From contig LLYT01000020.1 of NCBI GenBank assembly GCA_002049545.1, positions 1 through 34,104 of the forward strand: a DNA stretch of 34,104 bases, given 5' to 3'. Positions within the stretch are counted from its first letter, which is position 1; each line of letters opens with the position of its first letter. The position numbers and the translations under genes are program-made. Below the pieces are notes generated by a model, which was given only the letters and a program-made list of their open reading frames with translations, was not told the DNA's origin and did not search any database. The stretch is from Deltaproteobacteria bacterium tcs-42. Its GTDB lineage: Bacteria; Desulfobacterota; Desulfuromonadia; Desulfuromonadales; Geopsychrobacteraceae. Below, one piece after another: positions 1 to 6,802 of the stretch.

Positions 1-1
1 G

Positions 2-109
2 GAAGCAAAGCTCGAATACGTGGTGGCTACTATCGATGTCAAAGAACAAAGGTTGAAACTCTATCTGGACAAAGTTCAGATTGAAGAATTTGATTACAAA
101 ATTCGCTAA
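2..109 (+). pseudogene. C-terminal end of an IS transposase (partial at window edge)
   Basis: An open frame enters from the left edge and ends at TAA 107-109, giving the last 35 residues of a protein that finishes with ...EEFDYKIR. This charged beta-strand-rich tail resembles the C-terminal domain of DDE integrase-type transposases, but the match is by impression only. The stronger support is context: just downstream are two direct copies of a CGATGTC(C/G)TGGCACT motif that look like the end of an insertion sequence, and beyond them a gene that is cut off after its signal peptide. The gene may be complete outside the window. Confidence 0.4.
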
Positions 110-171
110 AATATTCGGTTGAGTTCACGATGTCCTGGCACTAAAAAGTGTCTACGATGTCGTGGCACTCA
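110..171 (+). mobile_element. Probable right end of the insertion sequence
   Basis: Two direct repeats, tcacgatgtcctggcact (125-142) and tacgatgtcgtggcact (153-169), lie between the transposase-like stop codon and the truncated signal-peptide ORF. Repeated motifs near the tip are typical transposase-binding sites of insertion sequences. Read from outside, the element would begin TGAGTGCCACGACATC. The other end and the target duplication lie outside the window, so the exact border is inferred. Confidence 0.45.
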
Positions 172-222
172 ACACATAATCATTACACTCGCCAATATCA
201 ATACAAACAGCTTTTTCATCAT
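169..222 (-). pseudogene. Signal peptide of a small secreted protein or lipoprotein truncated by the IS
   Basis: On the minus strand a perfect AGGAGGT ribosome binding site precedes ATG-ATG (222-217), and the frame reads MMKKLFVLILASVMIMC followed directly by TGA (171-169). This is a classical start of an exported protein: two lysines, then a hydrophobic core and a cysteine. Translation stops exactly where the IS-like end begins, so the stop is probably supplied by the element tip and the rest of the gene was displaced. A poly-C/poly-T tract (the complement of A9G10 at 243-261) lies just upstream of the ribosome binding site. Confidence 0.5.
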
Positions 223-532
223 CCTTACCTCCTGTGGTTAGGAAAAAAAAAGGGGGGGGGGCAGTATTTTACCGTTCCCCGTTAATAATGGATCCACATC
301 GGATGTCTTCAGGTTAGCGCAATAAGAACAAATGTCAACATTATAATAACGGTGTTTTGAATTTTGTCGAATTCCATTCAGTCAACATTTTTTGCTGCCG
401 GGAGCTTGTCGGGCTATACGGACTGAAAGGAAATTTGAGCCTTTAAGAGCAAATTTCTGCTCGTTTGCAGCCAGCTTGACAGCCTCCTGACTCAACCACT
501 CTATAAAATATCCACAACATCACTTTTGCGAA
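223..532. other. Intergenic region with an A9G10 homopolymer tract
   Basis: No credible gene is visible here. The notable item is an A9 run followed by a G10 run (243-261), immediately upstream on the minus strand of the truncated signal-peptide ORF. The rest is AT-rich and could hold the minus-strand promoter of that ORF (a TATAAT-like element near 335-345), but I could not assign a convincing -35/-10 pair. Confidence 0.4.
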
Positions 533-561
533 TTGACGTTATGAAAAGTTTATGATATCAA
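533..561 (+). promoter_or_regulatory. Candidate sigma-70 promoter of the KamA-like gene
   Basis: TTGACG (533-538) is followed after 17 bases by TATCAA (556-561). The -35 is one base off consensus and the -10 two bases off. Transcription would begin near 568, leaving a leader of about 130 nt before the preferred ATG at 697. Confidence 0.45.
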
Positions 562-567
562 CCCCTG

Positions 568-580
568 GTCGACTGTCGAC
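568..580. promoter_or_regulatory. GTCGAC-t-GTCGAC candidate operator
   Basis: Two GTCGAC palindromes one base apart form a 13 bp inverted repeat at the predicted transcription start of the KamA-like gene. The right half reads TGTCGACA, which resembles the short GT-N-AC palindromes bound by GntR/FCD regulators. A regulator of that family is encoded just downstream at 2095. That it binds here is inference. Confidence 0.35.
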
Positions 581-696
581 AATACAATATTGCTATGAAG
601 ATCGACTCTGGATCAACTGTCTGGATTGTGTCTATTTTATCTCTCACTGACCTTCAGATCCGGTCGCATCTCCATAATCAGAGAGGATTACAAGCT

Positions 697-1875
697 ATGA
701 AAACAAACAGCAGTGAGGCCGTGGATTCGAGTATGAACTGGCGTGATCTGAATTGGAAAGAGGAACTCAAAAACAATATTACCAGCGTAGAGCAACTCAA
801 GGACTTCATCTCTCTGACTCCCGAAGAGGAGAGTGACCTGCAGAAAATTATCGGCAACCATCCGATGAACATCCCACGTTATTATCTCAGCCTGGTCGAT
901 ACCGACAATCCGGCGGATCCGGTTCGTCGACTTTGTGTCCCCGATGTCGAAGAACTGGTGCTGGCAGGTGCCATGGGAGAGACTACAGGTGATCCGTATG
1001 GCGACGATAAACACGACAAGGGTAACGGTATTTTGCACAAATACCCATATACTGCGCTGGTGGTTGGTACTGAATACTGCGCCATGTACTGTCGGCACTG
1101 CTTTCGTAAAAGGATGGTCGGTCTGCCGAACAACCAGACGGTCAAAAACTTTCAGGAAGCGTCACACTACTTCCGGGCCCACCATGAATTGACCAACGTT
1201 CTGATTTCAGGAGGCGATCCCTTCATGCTGCCAACGCCTACGATCAAGGCGATGCTTGACGAATTGAAGGACATGGACCACCTGAATTATGTCCGTATCG
1301 GTACTCGTGCTCCGGTTGTTTATCCGATCCGGTTTTTCGATGATGAACTGATTGAAGTTCTGCAGGATTTCAACCGGGTCAAGCCACTCTATATTCCGAC
1401 CCACTTTAACCACCCGAACGAGATTACCCCGGTTGCGGCTGATGCCATTCTGCGCCTGCGTGAAGCCGGAATCACGGTTAACAACCAGGCGGTGTTCCTG
1501 CGGGGTGTGAATGATGATGTCGAAACCCTGACTGAACTGATGAACGGCCTTCTGCGTATCGGTGTCAACCCCTACTATCTCTATCAATGCATGCCGGTTT
1601 CCCGGGTTCGTCACCACTTTCAGGTTCCGCTGAAGGAGGGTGTTGATATTGTCGATGAAGCCCGCAAACAACTGGACGGTTACGGCAAGCGGTTCAAGTT
1701 CATTATTGGCCATGATATCGGGAAAATAGAGATCTGCGGGCGGATTGGCGACAAGCTGATCATGAAGCAGTTGCATGCTCGCCCTGAGCATCCCGAAGAA
1801 TCATCGCGAATGCTGGTTCGGCAACTGACAGAGAATGCCGGCTGGCTGGATGACTTGCCGGAGGTTGAGCTTTAG
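697..1875 (+). CDS. KamA-family radical SAM aminomutase-like protein
   Basis: A 392-residue protein of the lysine 2,3-aminomutase family: PLP- and [4Fe-4S]/SAM-dependent enzymes that move an amino group between adjacent carbons. The radical SAM motif CxxxCxxC is C128-C132-C135 (CAMYCRHC). K343 in a GHDIGKIEI stretch is the likely PLP lysine. In characterised lysine 2,3-aminomutase two aspartates hold the substrate side-chain amine. The first is kept here (D273 in GVND), but the second position appears to be methionine (YQCMPVSR, M299), so lysine may not be the substrate. I chose ATG 697 because gagagga precedes it at good spacing; an in-frame ATG at 595 has no ribosome binding site. No epmA, efp or ablB-type acetyltransferase is adjacent. 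The stop codon TAG lies in the tip of a MITE-like repeat. Confidence 0.85.
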   Translation: MKTNSSEAVDSSMNWRDLNWKEELKNNITSVEQLKDFISLTPEEESDLQKIIGNHPMNIPRYYLSLVDTDNPADPVRRLCVPDVEELVLAGAMGETTGDPYGDDKHDKGNGILHKYPYTALVVGTEYCAMYCRHCFRKRMVGLPNNQTVKNFQEASHYFRAHHELTNVLISGGDPFMLPTPTIKAMLDELKDMDHLNYVRIGTRAPVVYPIRFFDDELIEVLQDFNRVKPLYIPTHFNHPNEITPVAADAILRLREAGITVNNQAVFLRGVNDDVETLTELMNGLLRIGVNPYYLYQCMPVSRVRHHFQVPLKEGVDIVDEARKQLDGYGKRFKFIIGHDIGKIEICGRIGDKLIMKQLHARPEHPEESSRMLVRQLTENAGWLDDLPEVEL

Positions 1876-2030
1876 CAGGCTGTTGAAAAACAGCCAGTGG
1901 AGCCCATGGACGGGCGACCAAAATCGAGGGCTGGTTTCTAAGCCCTTGATTTTGTGAGCAAGACGGAAATCGCATTTTCGGCTTGCGGAGTTGAAATGGC
2001 CCAGGATGGGACTTTTTCAACATCCTGTTA
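1873..2030. repeat. MITE-like element family A, copy 1 (158 bp)
   Basis: The ends are inverted repeats: left tagcaggctgttgaaaaa, right (reverse complement) taacaggatgttgaaaaa, 16 of 18 matching. The terminal TA on both sides would fit a TA target duplication. The first 91 bases match the repeat at 34014-34104 with 3 differences, so the element is dispersed. It encodes nothing recognisable and is non-autonomous. Its left tip carries the TAG stop of the KamA-like gene. Confidence 0.8.
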
Positions 2031-2094
2031 GGTCTGCAGGGGCAAACCGGGTGAAATTAGGGCTTACAGGTATCTGTATGGAGATAATAACCTG

Positions 2095-2739
2095 ATGGCT
2101 GTTAACAAGTTAACCTTCAAGGACTATGCAAAAAAATATATTTTCGATGGGATGATCGATGGCCGCTACAAACCGGGAGATCAGCTGAACGAAAGCGTCC
2201 TGTCGAGCGAACTCGAAATCAGTCGAGCGCCGATCAGGGAGACCTTAAGAGAACTGACAAGCAGCGGACTGGTCGAATACAAACCCCGTGTCGGGCACTT
2301 TGTCGCGATACTGAGCAAACAGGAGGTGATTGACACCTATATGGCTCGCGGTGTACTTGAGGGGTTTGCCGCAGCTCAGTGCTTGCAAGGTAGTAGCGGA
2401 GAAGATATTTCGGTTCTGGAAGCTATGCCATCAGAAATGGAAGATCTTTCCCGGAAGGGTCAACTTAAGGAGTTGATTGATCTGGGTAATAAATTTCACG
2501 AATTACTTTTCAAGGGAAGTGCGAATAAACAGATTGTCACTTTCACCAAGCAGCTCAGTCTTATATCAGATCTCCTTTTCTATGAATATATTGGTACCCT
2601 TTATACTCCCAGAGAGATCAATGATCGCCATATGGAGATTGTCGAATCTATAAAAGATGGTGATGCCCGTCAGCTCGAAGAGTTGATCCGTGCACACTAT
2701 GTCGAATCGGGTGAAAAAATTGCTGCTTTGATTTCCTGA
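2095..2739 (+). CDS. GntR-family transcriptional regulator, FadR/FCD type
   Basis: 214 residues. An N-terminal winged helix-turn-helix (about 5-75) includes the family pattern YKPGDQLNE...LSSELEISRAPIRETLRELTSSGLV. A helical FCD ligand-binding domain (about 80-210) ends with the typical NDRHMEIVESIKDGDARQLEELIRAHY stretch. Such proteins are metabolite-responsive repressors, usually of neighbouring catabolic or transport genes, and carboxylic or amino acids are common ligands. GGAG lies upstream of ATG. The gene sits between the KamA-like gene and lysE on the same strand and ends in an intrinsic terminator, so it may control either neighbour. A TACAG-N4-CTGTA inverted repeat just upstream (about 2066-2079) is a possible autoregulatory site. 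The ligand cannot be read from sequence. Confidence 0.88.
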   Translation: MAVNKLTFKDYAKKYIFDGMIDGRYKPGDQLNESVLSSELEISRAPIRETLRELTSSGLVEYKPRVGHFVAILSKQEVIDTYMARGVLEGFAAAQCLQGSSGEDISVLEAMPSEMEDLSRKGQLKELIDLGNKFHELLFKGSANKQIVTFTKQLSLISDLLFYEYIGTLYTPREINDRHMEIVESIKDGDARQLEELIRAHYVESGEKIAALIS

Positions 2740-2771
2740 GCGTGAACAGGGATAAAACTCATATGTCGCTC

Positions 2772-2812
2772 CAAAGCCCCCCGCAACTAACCGTGGGGGG
2801 CTTTGATTTTTT
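2772..2812 (+). terminator. Rho-independent terminator after gntR
   Basis: A perfect 11 bp stem, caaagcccccc (2772-2782) with ggggggctttg (2795-2805), has a 12-base loop and is followed by attttttc. It lies 32 bases after the gntR stop codon, closing that transcription unit and separating it from lysE. Confidence 0.9.
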
Positions 2813-3160
2813 CTCGAGATTGACTTCCCCCCACCCATAACGCTGAAGAGTCCGGTCATTCCCTTGGAAAGGTATTTGACCGTCAGTCAAGCCCCGTAGA
2901 TAGCTTCATGCGTCCCGGTTAATGGTATTTTTGAACTCAACTGGAGTGAACTGGACAACCAGATTATTTTGTAACTATTCACCACCACGACTGATAGGGG
3001 CTTGTGGCACCCATGGAAAGGGCGTCTGTCGCCACGGACGGCGACAGTCGAACGGCCATGGACGGCGCAAAGTGGCCCTTGGAATAGGCGCCTCAAGGCA
3101 TTACTGAACAGTTGCATTATTTTTCTGGTCAGCCGGATTCTTCCATGGTAGTGAAACACC
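2813..3160. other. Intergenic region upstream of lysE
   Basis: No gene is visible. It contains a 15 bp inverted repeat TTGAC-cgtca-GTCAA (2876-2890) of the size used by TetR-type repressors, and a MITE (2970-3116) that ends only 44 bases before the lysE start codon. I found no strong promoter between the MITE and lysE, so the lysE promoter lies either inside or upstream of the element. Confidence 0.4.
2970..3116. repeat. MITE family B, copy 1 (147 bp, with 6 bp TSD)
   Basis: Terminal inverted repeats are tgtaactattca (left) and tgaacagttgca (right), 10 of 12 paired. The element is flanked by a perfect direct repeat TTATTT (2964-2969 and 3117-3122), a target-site duplication. It matches the copy at 26196-26297 throughout, except for about 45 extra internal bases that include a ctgtcgcc/ggcgacag hairpin and lie between two ccatgg motifs. 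Confidence 0.85.
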
Positions 3161-3781
3161 ATGATCAACTCCCTCATCATCGGTATGATTCTTGGCCTCT
3201 CCGCGGGGTTCGCCCCTGGCCCTTTAATGACTCTGGTAATTTCCGAGACACTACAGCACAATATCGGCTCCGGGATTAAAGTTGCTCTGGCGCCAATTGT
3301 CACCGACCTGCCGATCATCCTGATAGCGTTGTTCATTCTGGCACAACTCTCCAATTTTCACACCGCCCTGGGGATTGTCTCTCTGGGAGGCGGCCTTTTC
3401 CTGCTACGCCTGGGCTATCAGAACTTAATCACTCAGGGTGTCGATTTGAAGACCCGGGTGGCCAGCCCCAACTCTTTGAGCAAGGGGATTTTGACCAACT
3501 TTCTGAGCCCGCACCCCTATCTGTTCTGGCTCAGCGTTGGCGCACCAACCATGACCGCTGCCATGAACAGCCATCCATCTTCCGGAGTGGCTTTTATCGG
3601 TGGATTTTATTTTTGTCTGGTGGGTGCCAAAATCACTGCGGCCGTACTGACCGGAAAATCGAAATCTTTTCTGACGGGACACAGCTACCGCACGATTATC
3701 CGTTGCCTGGGTCTGTTTTTGATCATTCTGGCTGGAAAACTATTTTATGACGGTCTGACTCTGTTGCAGATCGTGCCATAA
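3161..3781 (+). CDS. LysE/RhtB-family amino-acid exporter
   Basis: 206 residues, the usual size of this family of inner-membrane exporters of amino acids and related metabolites. The N-terminus carries the hallmark GLSAGFAPGPLMTLVISETLQHNIGSG (about 12-38), followed by hydrophobic segments at about 42-64, 68-86, 112-132, 143-163 and 180-202, consistent with six helices. The start has only a weak ribosome binding site. The gene is downstream of gntR but separated from it by a terminator and a MITE. It is followed after 20 bases by the thioesterase gene, so those two are probably co-transcribed. The substrate is unknown; proximity to a KamA-like aminomutase allows export of a beta-amino acid as a guess only. 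Confidence 0.85.
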   Translation: MINSLIIGMILGLSAGFAPGPLMTLVISETLQHNIGSGIKVALAPIVTDLPIILIALFILAQLSNFHTALGIVSLGGGLFLLRLGYQNLITQGVDLKTRVASPNSLSKGILTNFLSPHPYLFWLSVGAPTMTAAMNSHPSSGVAFIGGFYFCLVGAKITAAVLTGKSKSFLTGHSYRTIIRCLGLFLIILAGKLFYDGLTLLQIVP

Positions 3782-3801
3782 GAATCCTCATGGAGGCACC
3801 A

Positions 3802-4305
3802 ATGAACCACAAAATCAAAAATTTTCAGCATATTTCTAAATACTGCCTGGTCTGCGGCACAGAAAATCAGTTCGGCCTCAAAACCAGATTCTTTGAAACA
3901 GAAGAAAAAGAGGTTATCGCCCTGTTTACCCCACGCGAAGAACACCAGAGTTATCCGGGGATTGCCCATGGCGGTGTTTCGGCAGCGTTGCTTGACGAAG
4001 TCATCGGACGGGCAATTATGGCACATTATGGTCAGAACACCTTCGGGGTCACCGTTGACCTACAAGTCAAATACAAGAAACCGGTTCCCCTGGGAGTTGA
4101 ACTCAAAGTGATTGGGCGCGTCACCAATGATCGGGGACGGATTTATGAGGGGACCGGAGAGCTTTATCTTCCCGATGGCAGAATTGCTGCGACAGCACAA
4201 GGAAAGTACATGAAACGGAACCTCGAGCAGATTACCGACAGTGACTTTATCGAAGAAGAGTGGTTCTTGCCGGAAGGTGAATTGCCGGGTGAGATAGTCC
4301 TGTAA
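3802..4305 (+). CDS. PaaI/YbgC-like hot-dog fold thioesterase
   Basis: 167 residues. The central stretch YPGIAHGGVSAALLDEVIGRAI is the PaaI-type hot-dog signature: the HGG loop and the acidic residue in the following helix (D/E in LLDE) form the thioester-hydrolysing site. A second strand set (TVDLQVKYKKPVPLGVELKVIGRV) follows. An N-terminal C-x2-C pair (YCLVCG) and a C-terminal acidic tail are extra. ATG 3802 is preferred over the in-frame ATG at 3790 because TGGAGG lies 6 bases before it. Acyl-CoA hydrolysis is the family role; the specific acyl group is not predictable here. Confidence 0.82.
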   Translation: MNHKIKNFQHISKYCLVCGTENQFGLKTRFFETEEKEVIALFTPREEHQSYPGIAHGGVSAALLDEVIGRAIMAHYGQNTFGVTVDLQVKYKKPVPLGVELKVIGRVTNDRGRIYEGTGELYLPDGRIAATAQGKYMKRNLEQITDSDFIEEEWFLPEGELPGEIVL

Positions 4306-4340
4306 TCAACAGATCAACAACCCCGTATTGGCCCGGCCTG

Positions 4341-5018
4341 TCATGTCGACTTTTGAACTGGTGACGCCCCCTCAACCGATCCGTTTTGGATCTTTATCAG
4401 ATTGCCACCCAAACGTTCTGCCTGAGCAGGATCGTGGGTTGACATGATGACGGTCGTACCATTTTTTGCCAGCTCGCGAAGCAACTGTTCAAAATCGGAT
4501 AGACTGTCATGATCAATATTGGCCATCGGCTCATCCAGTAACAAAACTTCGGGATTCAAAACCAACGCCCTTGCCAGGGCAACCCGTTGAATTTCCCCTC
4601 CTGAAAGATCCTTGATCGGCCGCTGTGCAAAATCGGCCAAGCCAACCTTTGACAGAACTGCGGAAATTCTCACTTTCTGCTCAGCCCGGGGCACCCGCCG
4701 GATTTTCAAACCAAAGGCAATATTGGTGAAGACATCTCCCGAAAACAGGTAAGGAGATTGTTCAACCAGGGTCATTTTACGGCGCCAAGAAAGGCTCTGA
4801 GCGGCAGAGGAATCAAGGGGTTGACCCGAAAAAAATAAAGACCCTTGCTGCGGGGTGAACAAGAGAGCCAGAATTTTTAAAAAAGTGCTCTTCCCGGCTC
4901 CGTTCGAACCACTGACAACATGGATTCTATTTTTGTCGATATCCAGTCGCGGCACTTTCAGGCAAAAGTTTTCGCCAAGGCGGTGTTCAATATTTTTCAG
5001 AGAAAAGACCGGTTCCAT
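4341..5018 (-). CDS. tupC: Tungstate ABC transporter ATP-binding protein TupC
   Basis: About 225 residues with all ABC ATPase motifs: Walker A GSNGAGKST (about 38-46), Q-loop VEQSPYL, signature LSGGEIQRVALARAL (about 139-153), Walker B VLLLDEPMA (about 159-167) and switch histidine STHD. It powers import through TupB. It follows tupB by a few bases. A GTG at 5021 and an ATG at 5018 are both possible starts; MEPVF from 5018 is preferred. It has no C-terminal TOBE domain, unlike ModC, which fits TupC. It converges on the thioesterase gene with 35 bases between stop codons. Confidence 0.87.
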   Translation of the reverse strand: MEPVFSLKNIEHRLGENFCLKVPRLDIDKNRIHVVSGSNGAGKSTFLKILALLFTPQQGSLFFSGQPLDSSAAQSLSWRRKMTLVEQSPYLFSGDVFTNIAFGLKIRRVPRAEQKVRISAVLSKVGLADFAQRPIKDLSGGEIQRVALARALVLNPEVLLLDEPMANIDHDSLSDFEQLLRELAKNGTTVIMSTHDPAQAERLGGNLIKIQNGSVEGASPVQKST

Positions 5019-5022
5019 CACA

Positions 5023-5742
5023 TCACCGTTGCTGAAGAAAGTTCAGACCCAGATTGACCAGCAGGGCCACCGCCATCAGAACCAGTCCGAGCGAAAGACC
5101 GAACGCAAATTCCCCCTTGCTGGTTTCCAGAGCGATGGCGGTGGTCATGGTGCGGGTTGTGCCGCGAATATTACCACCAAGCATCATCGCGATACCGACT
5201 TCGGCAATCACCCGGCCGAAACCTGCAATCACCGCAGCCATCACCCCGAAGCGGATATCGCGCAATAACTGCAGCGAAGCCTGCCAGGAGGTGGCTCCGA
5301 GTGATCGTAAAGTGGGGAGGATCCGGCGATCGGCTCCGATAACAGCAGCGTGAACATAATTGGCCACAATCGGTGTTGCCAGAACCATTTGCCCCAGAAT
5401 CATCGCCGCTGGGGTAAAAAGCAATCCCCAGCCACCCAGTGGCCCCTGGCGACTGAGCACTCCGAACAACAGCAGCCCGACCACAACCGTTGGTAAAGCC
5501 ATCAGGGTATTCAGCAGGGTCACCAAGGCTCGTCTGCCGCGAAACTTGCTGATCCCCAGCCATAAACCGACGGGTATCCCGAGTAGAGACGCCAGCAGAA
5601 TGGCAACGGTCGAAGTATAAAGCGAAGTCCAGACCGTTATTAATACATCTTTGTCAAAGCCGACGATCAGCTTTATTGCCGCCAGTAATGAATCGTACAG
5701 ATAGCCCAATGGTATTCTCCAGGAGACTGTCGAACTTTCCAT
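5023..5742 (-). CDS. tupB: Tungstate ABC transporter permease TupB
   Basis: 239 residues. It is an inner-membrane permease with about five helices and the coupling (EAA) loop at LRSLGATSWQASLQLLRDIRFGVMAAVIAGFGRVIAEVG, followed by MMLGGNIRGTTRTMTTAIALETSKGEF, which is typical of TupB/WtpB. The ATG at 5742 has a poor ribosome binding site. A TTG at about 5709 is preceded by TGGAGA at ideal spacing and would begin at GYLYDSLL, where I expect family members to start, so the true protein may be 11 residues shorter. It is separated from tupA by a 168 bp MITE-like palindrome. Confidence 0.87.
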   Translation of the reverse strand: MESSTVSWRIPLGYLYDSLLAAIKLIVGFDKDVLITVWTSLYTSTVAILLASLLGIPVGLWLGISKFRGRRALVTLLNTLMALPTVVVGLLLFGVLSRQGPLGGWGLLFTPAAMILGQMVLATPIVANYVHAAVIGADRRILPTLRSLGATSWQASLQLLRDIRFGVMAAVIAGFGRVIAEVGIAMMLGGNIRGTTRTMTTAIALETSKGEFAFGLSLGLVLMAVALLVNLGLNFLQQR

Positions 5743-5772
5743 GAATCTACTGCGAAATCGTCCGACACCCCC

Positions 5773-5940
5773 CTAGTGTCGTGTCATGCATGAAATGGCG
5801 GAAAATTGCGCCGGAATTTTGCGTGTCAACTGCGTTACGGTTTTCGCTGCATAGCCGTAGCTATACAGCGGAAACCGTAACGCAGTTGACGCGTAAAAGA
5901 ACCAGCAAGTAGCGACACTTCATGGGTGACACGACACTAG
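5773..5940. repeat. MITE-like palindromic element family C (168 bp) inside the tup operon
   Basis: The tips are perfect 14 bp inverted repeats (ctagtgtcgtgtca at 5773; tgacacgacactag ending at 5940). Inside is a second near-perfect palindrome of two arms of about 31 bases (gtcaactgcgttacgg... from 5825, mirrored to about 5890) around a short loop. The whole would fold into a long hairpin in RNA. TA or CTAG at both ends could be the target duplication. The right tip supplies the TAG stop of tupA. No coding capacity is seen. Confidence 0.85.
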
Positions 5941-6737
5941 TCCTCAACGTAAAAAAGTTGTTCGCTTCCGTGACGAAAACCGGAGATCAAAACCCGAGCC
6001 GATTGACTGGTCAGGTAGTCGAGTAACTTTCGTCCCAGATCGGCCTTGACGTGCGGATGGCGCTGAGGATTGACCATGATGGCGCCGTATGGATTGTACA
6101 GCCTGGTATCCCCTTGGACCGCTATCCGCAATGGAGTTTTTTCTTTAAATGCCAGATAAGTGCCACGATCGGTCAGTGTATATCCCTGTCGTTCTCCTGC
6201 CATGACAATGACTTCACCCATCCCACGACCGGCCTCCAGATACCAGTTCCCGGCGGGAGCCACTCCAGCAGCAGCCCAGAGCTCCTTTTCCCTGGTATGG
6301 GTTCCAGAATCATCACCCCGGGAAACAAAAGTAAACCCGGCAGCGGCAATATGGGCCATCGCAGCGGCGGCATCCTTTTGCCCCTTGATTCCAGCTGGAT
6401 CATCGGTCGGTCCAATAATAACAAAATCATTGTACATGATATCCCGCCGGTCAACGCCAAACCCTTCGGCAACAAACCGGTCCTCTTTGCCGCGGGCATG
6501 GACCAGAATCACATCCACATCACCCGTCTCCCCCAGTTTGATCGCTTTGCCGGTGCCAACGGCAATCACATCGACCTTGCAATTGTTGTGTTGTTCAAAA
6601 GGGGGCAGCAGAATTGTCAATAAACCCGAATTCTCTGTTGAAGTCGTCGTCGCCAGTCGTAGATGGTCAAACGCCGAGGCGGAGCTGCAAAACAGGAGGA
6701 AGATCAGGAGTGACATCAGGATTGTGCTTCGCTTCAT
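5937..6737 (-). CDS. tupA: Tungstate-binding periplasmic protein TupA
   Basis: 266 residues. A signal peptide (1 to about 22, KRSTILMSLLIFLLFCSSASA) is followed by the TupA hallmarks LATTTSTENSG, VGTGKAIKLGETGDVDVILVHA and MYNDFVIIGP. In the family the TTTS and GTGKA loops bind the oxyanion, and TupA proteins prefer tungstate over molybdate. ATG 6737 follows AAGGAG with 9 bases between and gives a clean signal peptide; an upstream in-frame ATG at 6761 has none. The gene follows modE by 65 bases and is probably co-transcribed. Its stop codon lies in the tip of the family C element, so the last residues (VED) may differ from relatives. Confidence 0.9.
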   Translation of the reverse strand: MKRSTILMSLLIFLLFCSSASAFDHLRLATTTSTENSGLLTILLPPFEQHNNCKVDVIAVGTGKAIKLGETGDVDVILVHARGKEDRFVAEGFGVDRRDIMYNDFVIIGPTDDPAGIKGQKDAAAAMAHIAAAGFTFVSRGDDSGTHTREKELWAAAGVAPAGNWYLEAGRGMGEVIVMAGERQGYTLTDRGTYLAFKEKTPLRIAVQGDTRLYNPYGAIMVNPQRHPHVKADLGRKLLDYLTSQSARVLISGFRHGSEQLFYVED

Positions 6738-6802
6738 CTGTTTTTTCTCCTTTTTGCTCACCCCGAACTGTGCTCAAGGGCAGGTTCCGGGGATAACCCG
6801 TA

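Noticed and set aside
595-696. N-terminal extension of the KamA-like protein from ATG 595
   Set aside because: There is no ribosome binding site before 595, and the 34 extra residues look unrelated to the family; ATG 697 has gagagga at proper spacing.
1760-2023. Minus-strand ORF of 87 residues over the KamA-like gene 3' end and the family A repeat
   Set aside because: It runs through a dispersed repeat and antisense to a clear gene, with no recognisable protein features.
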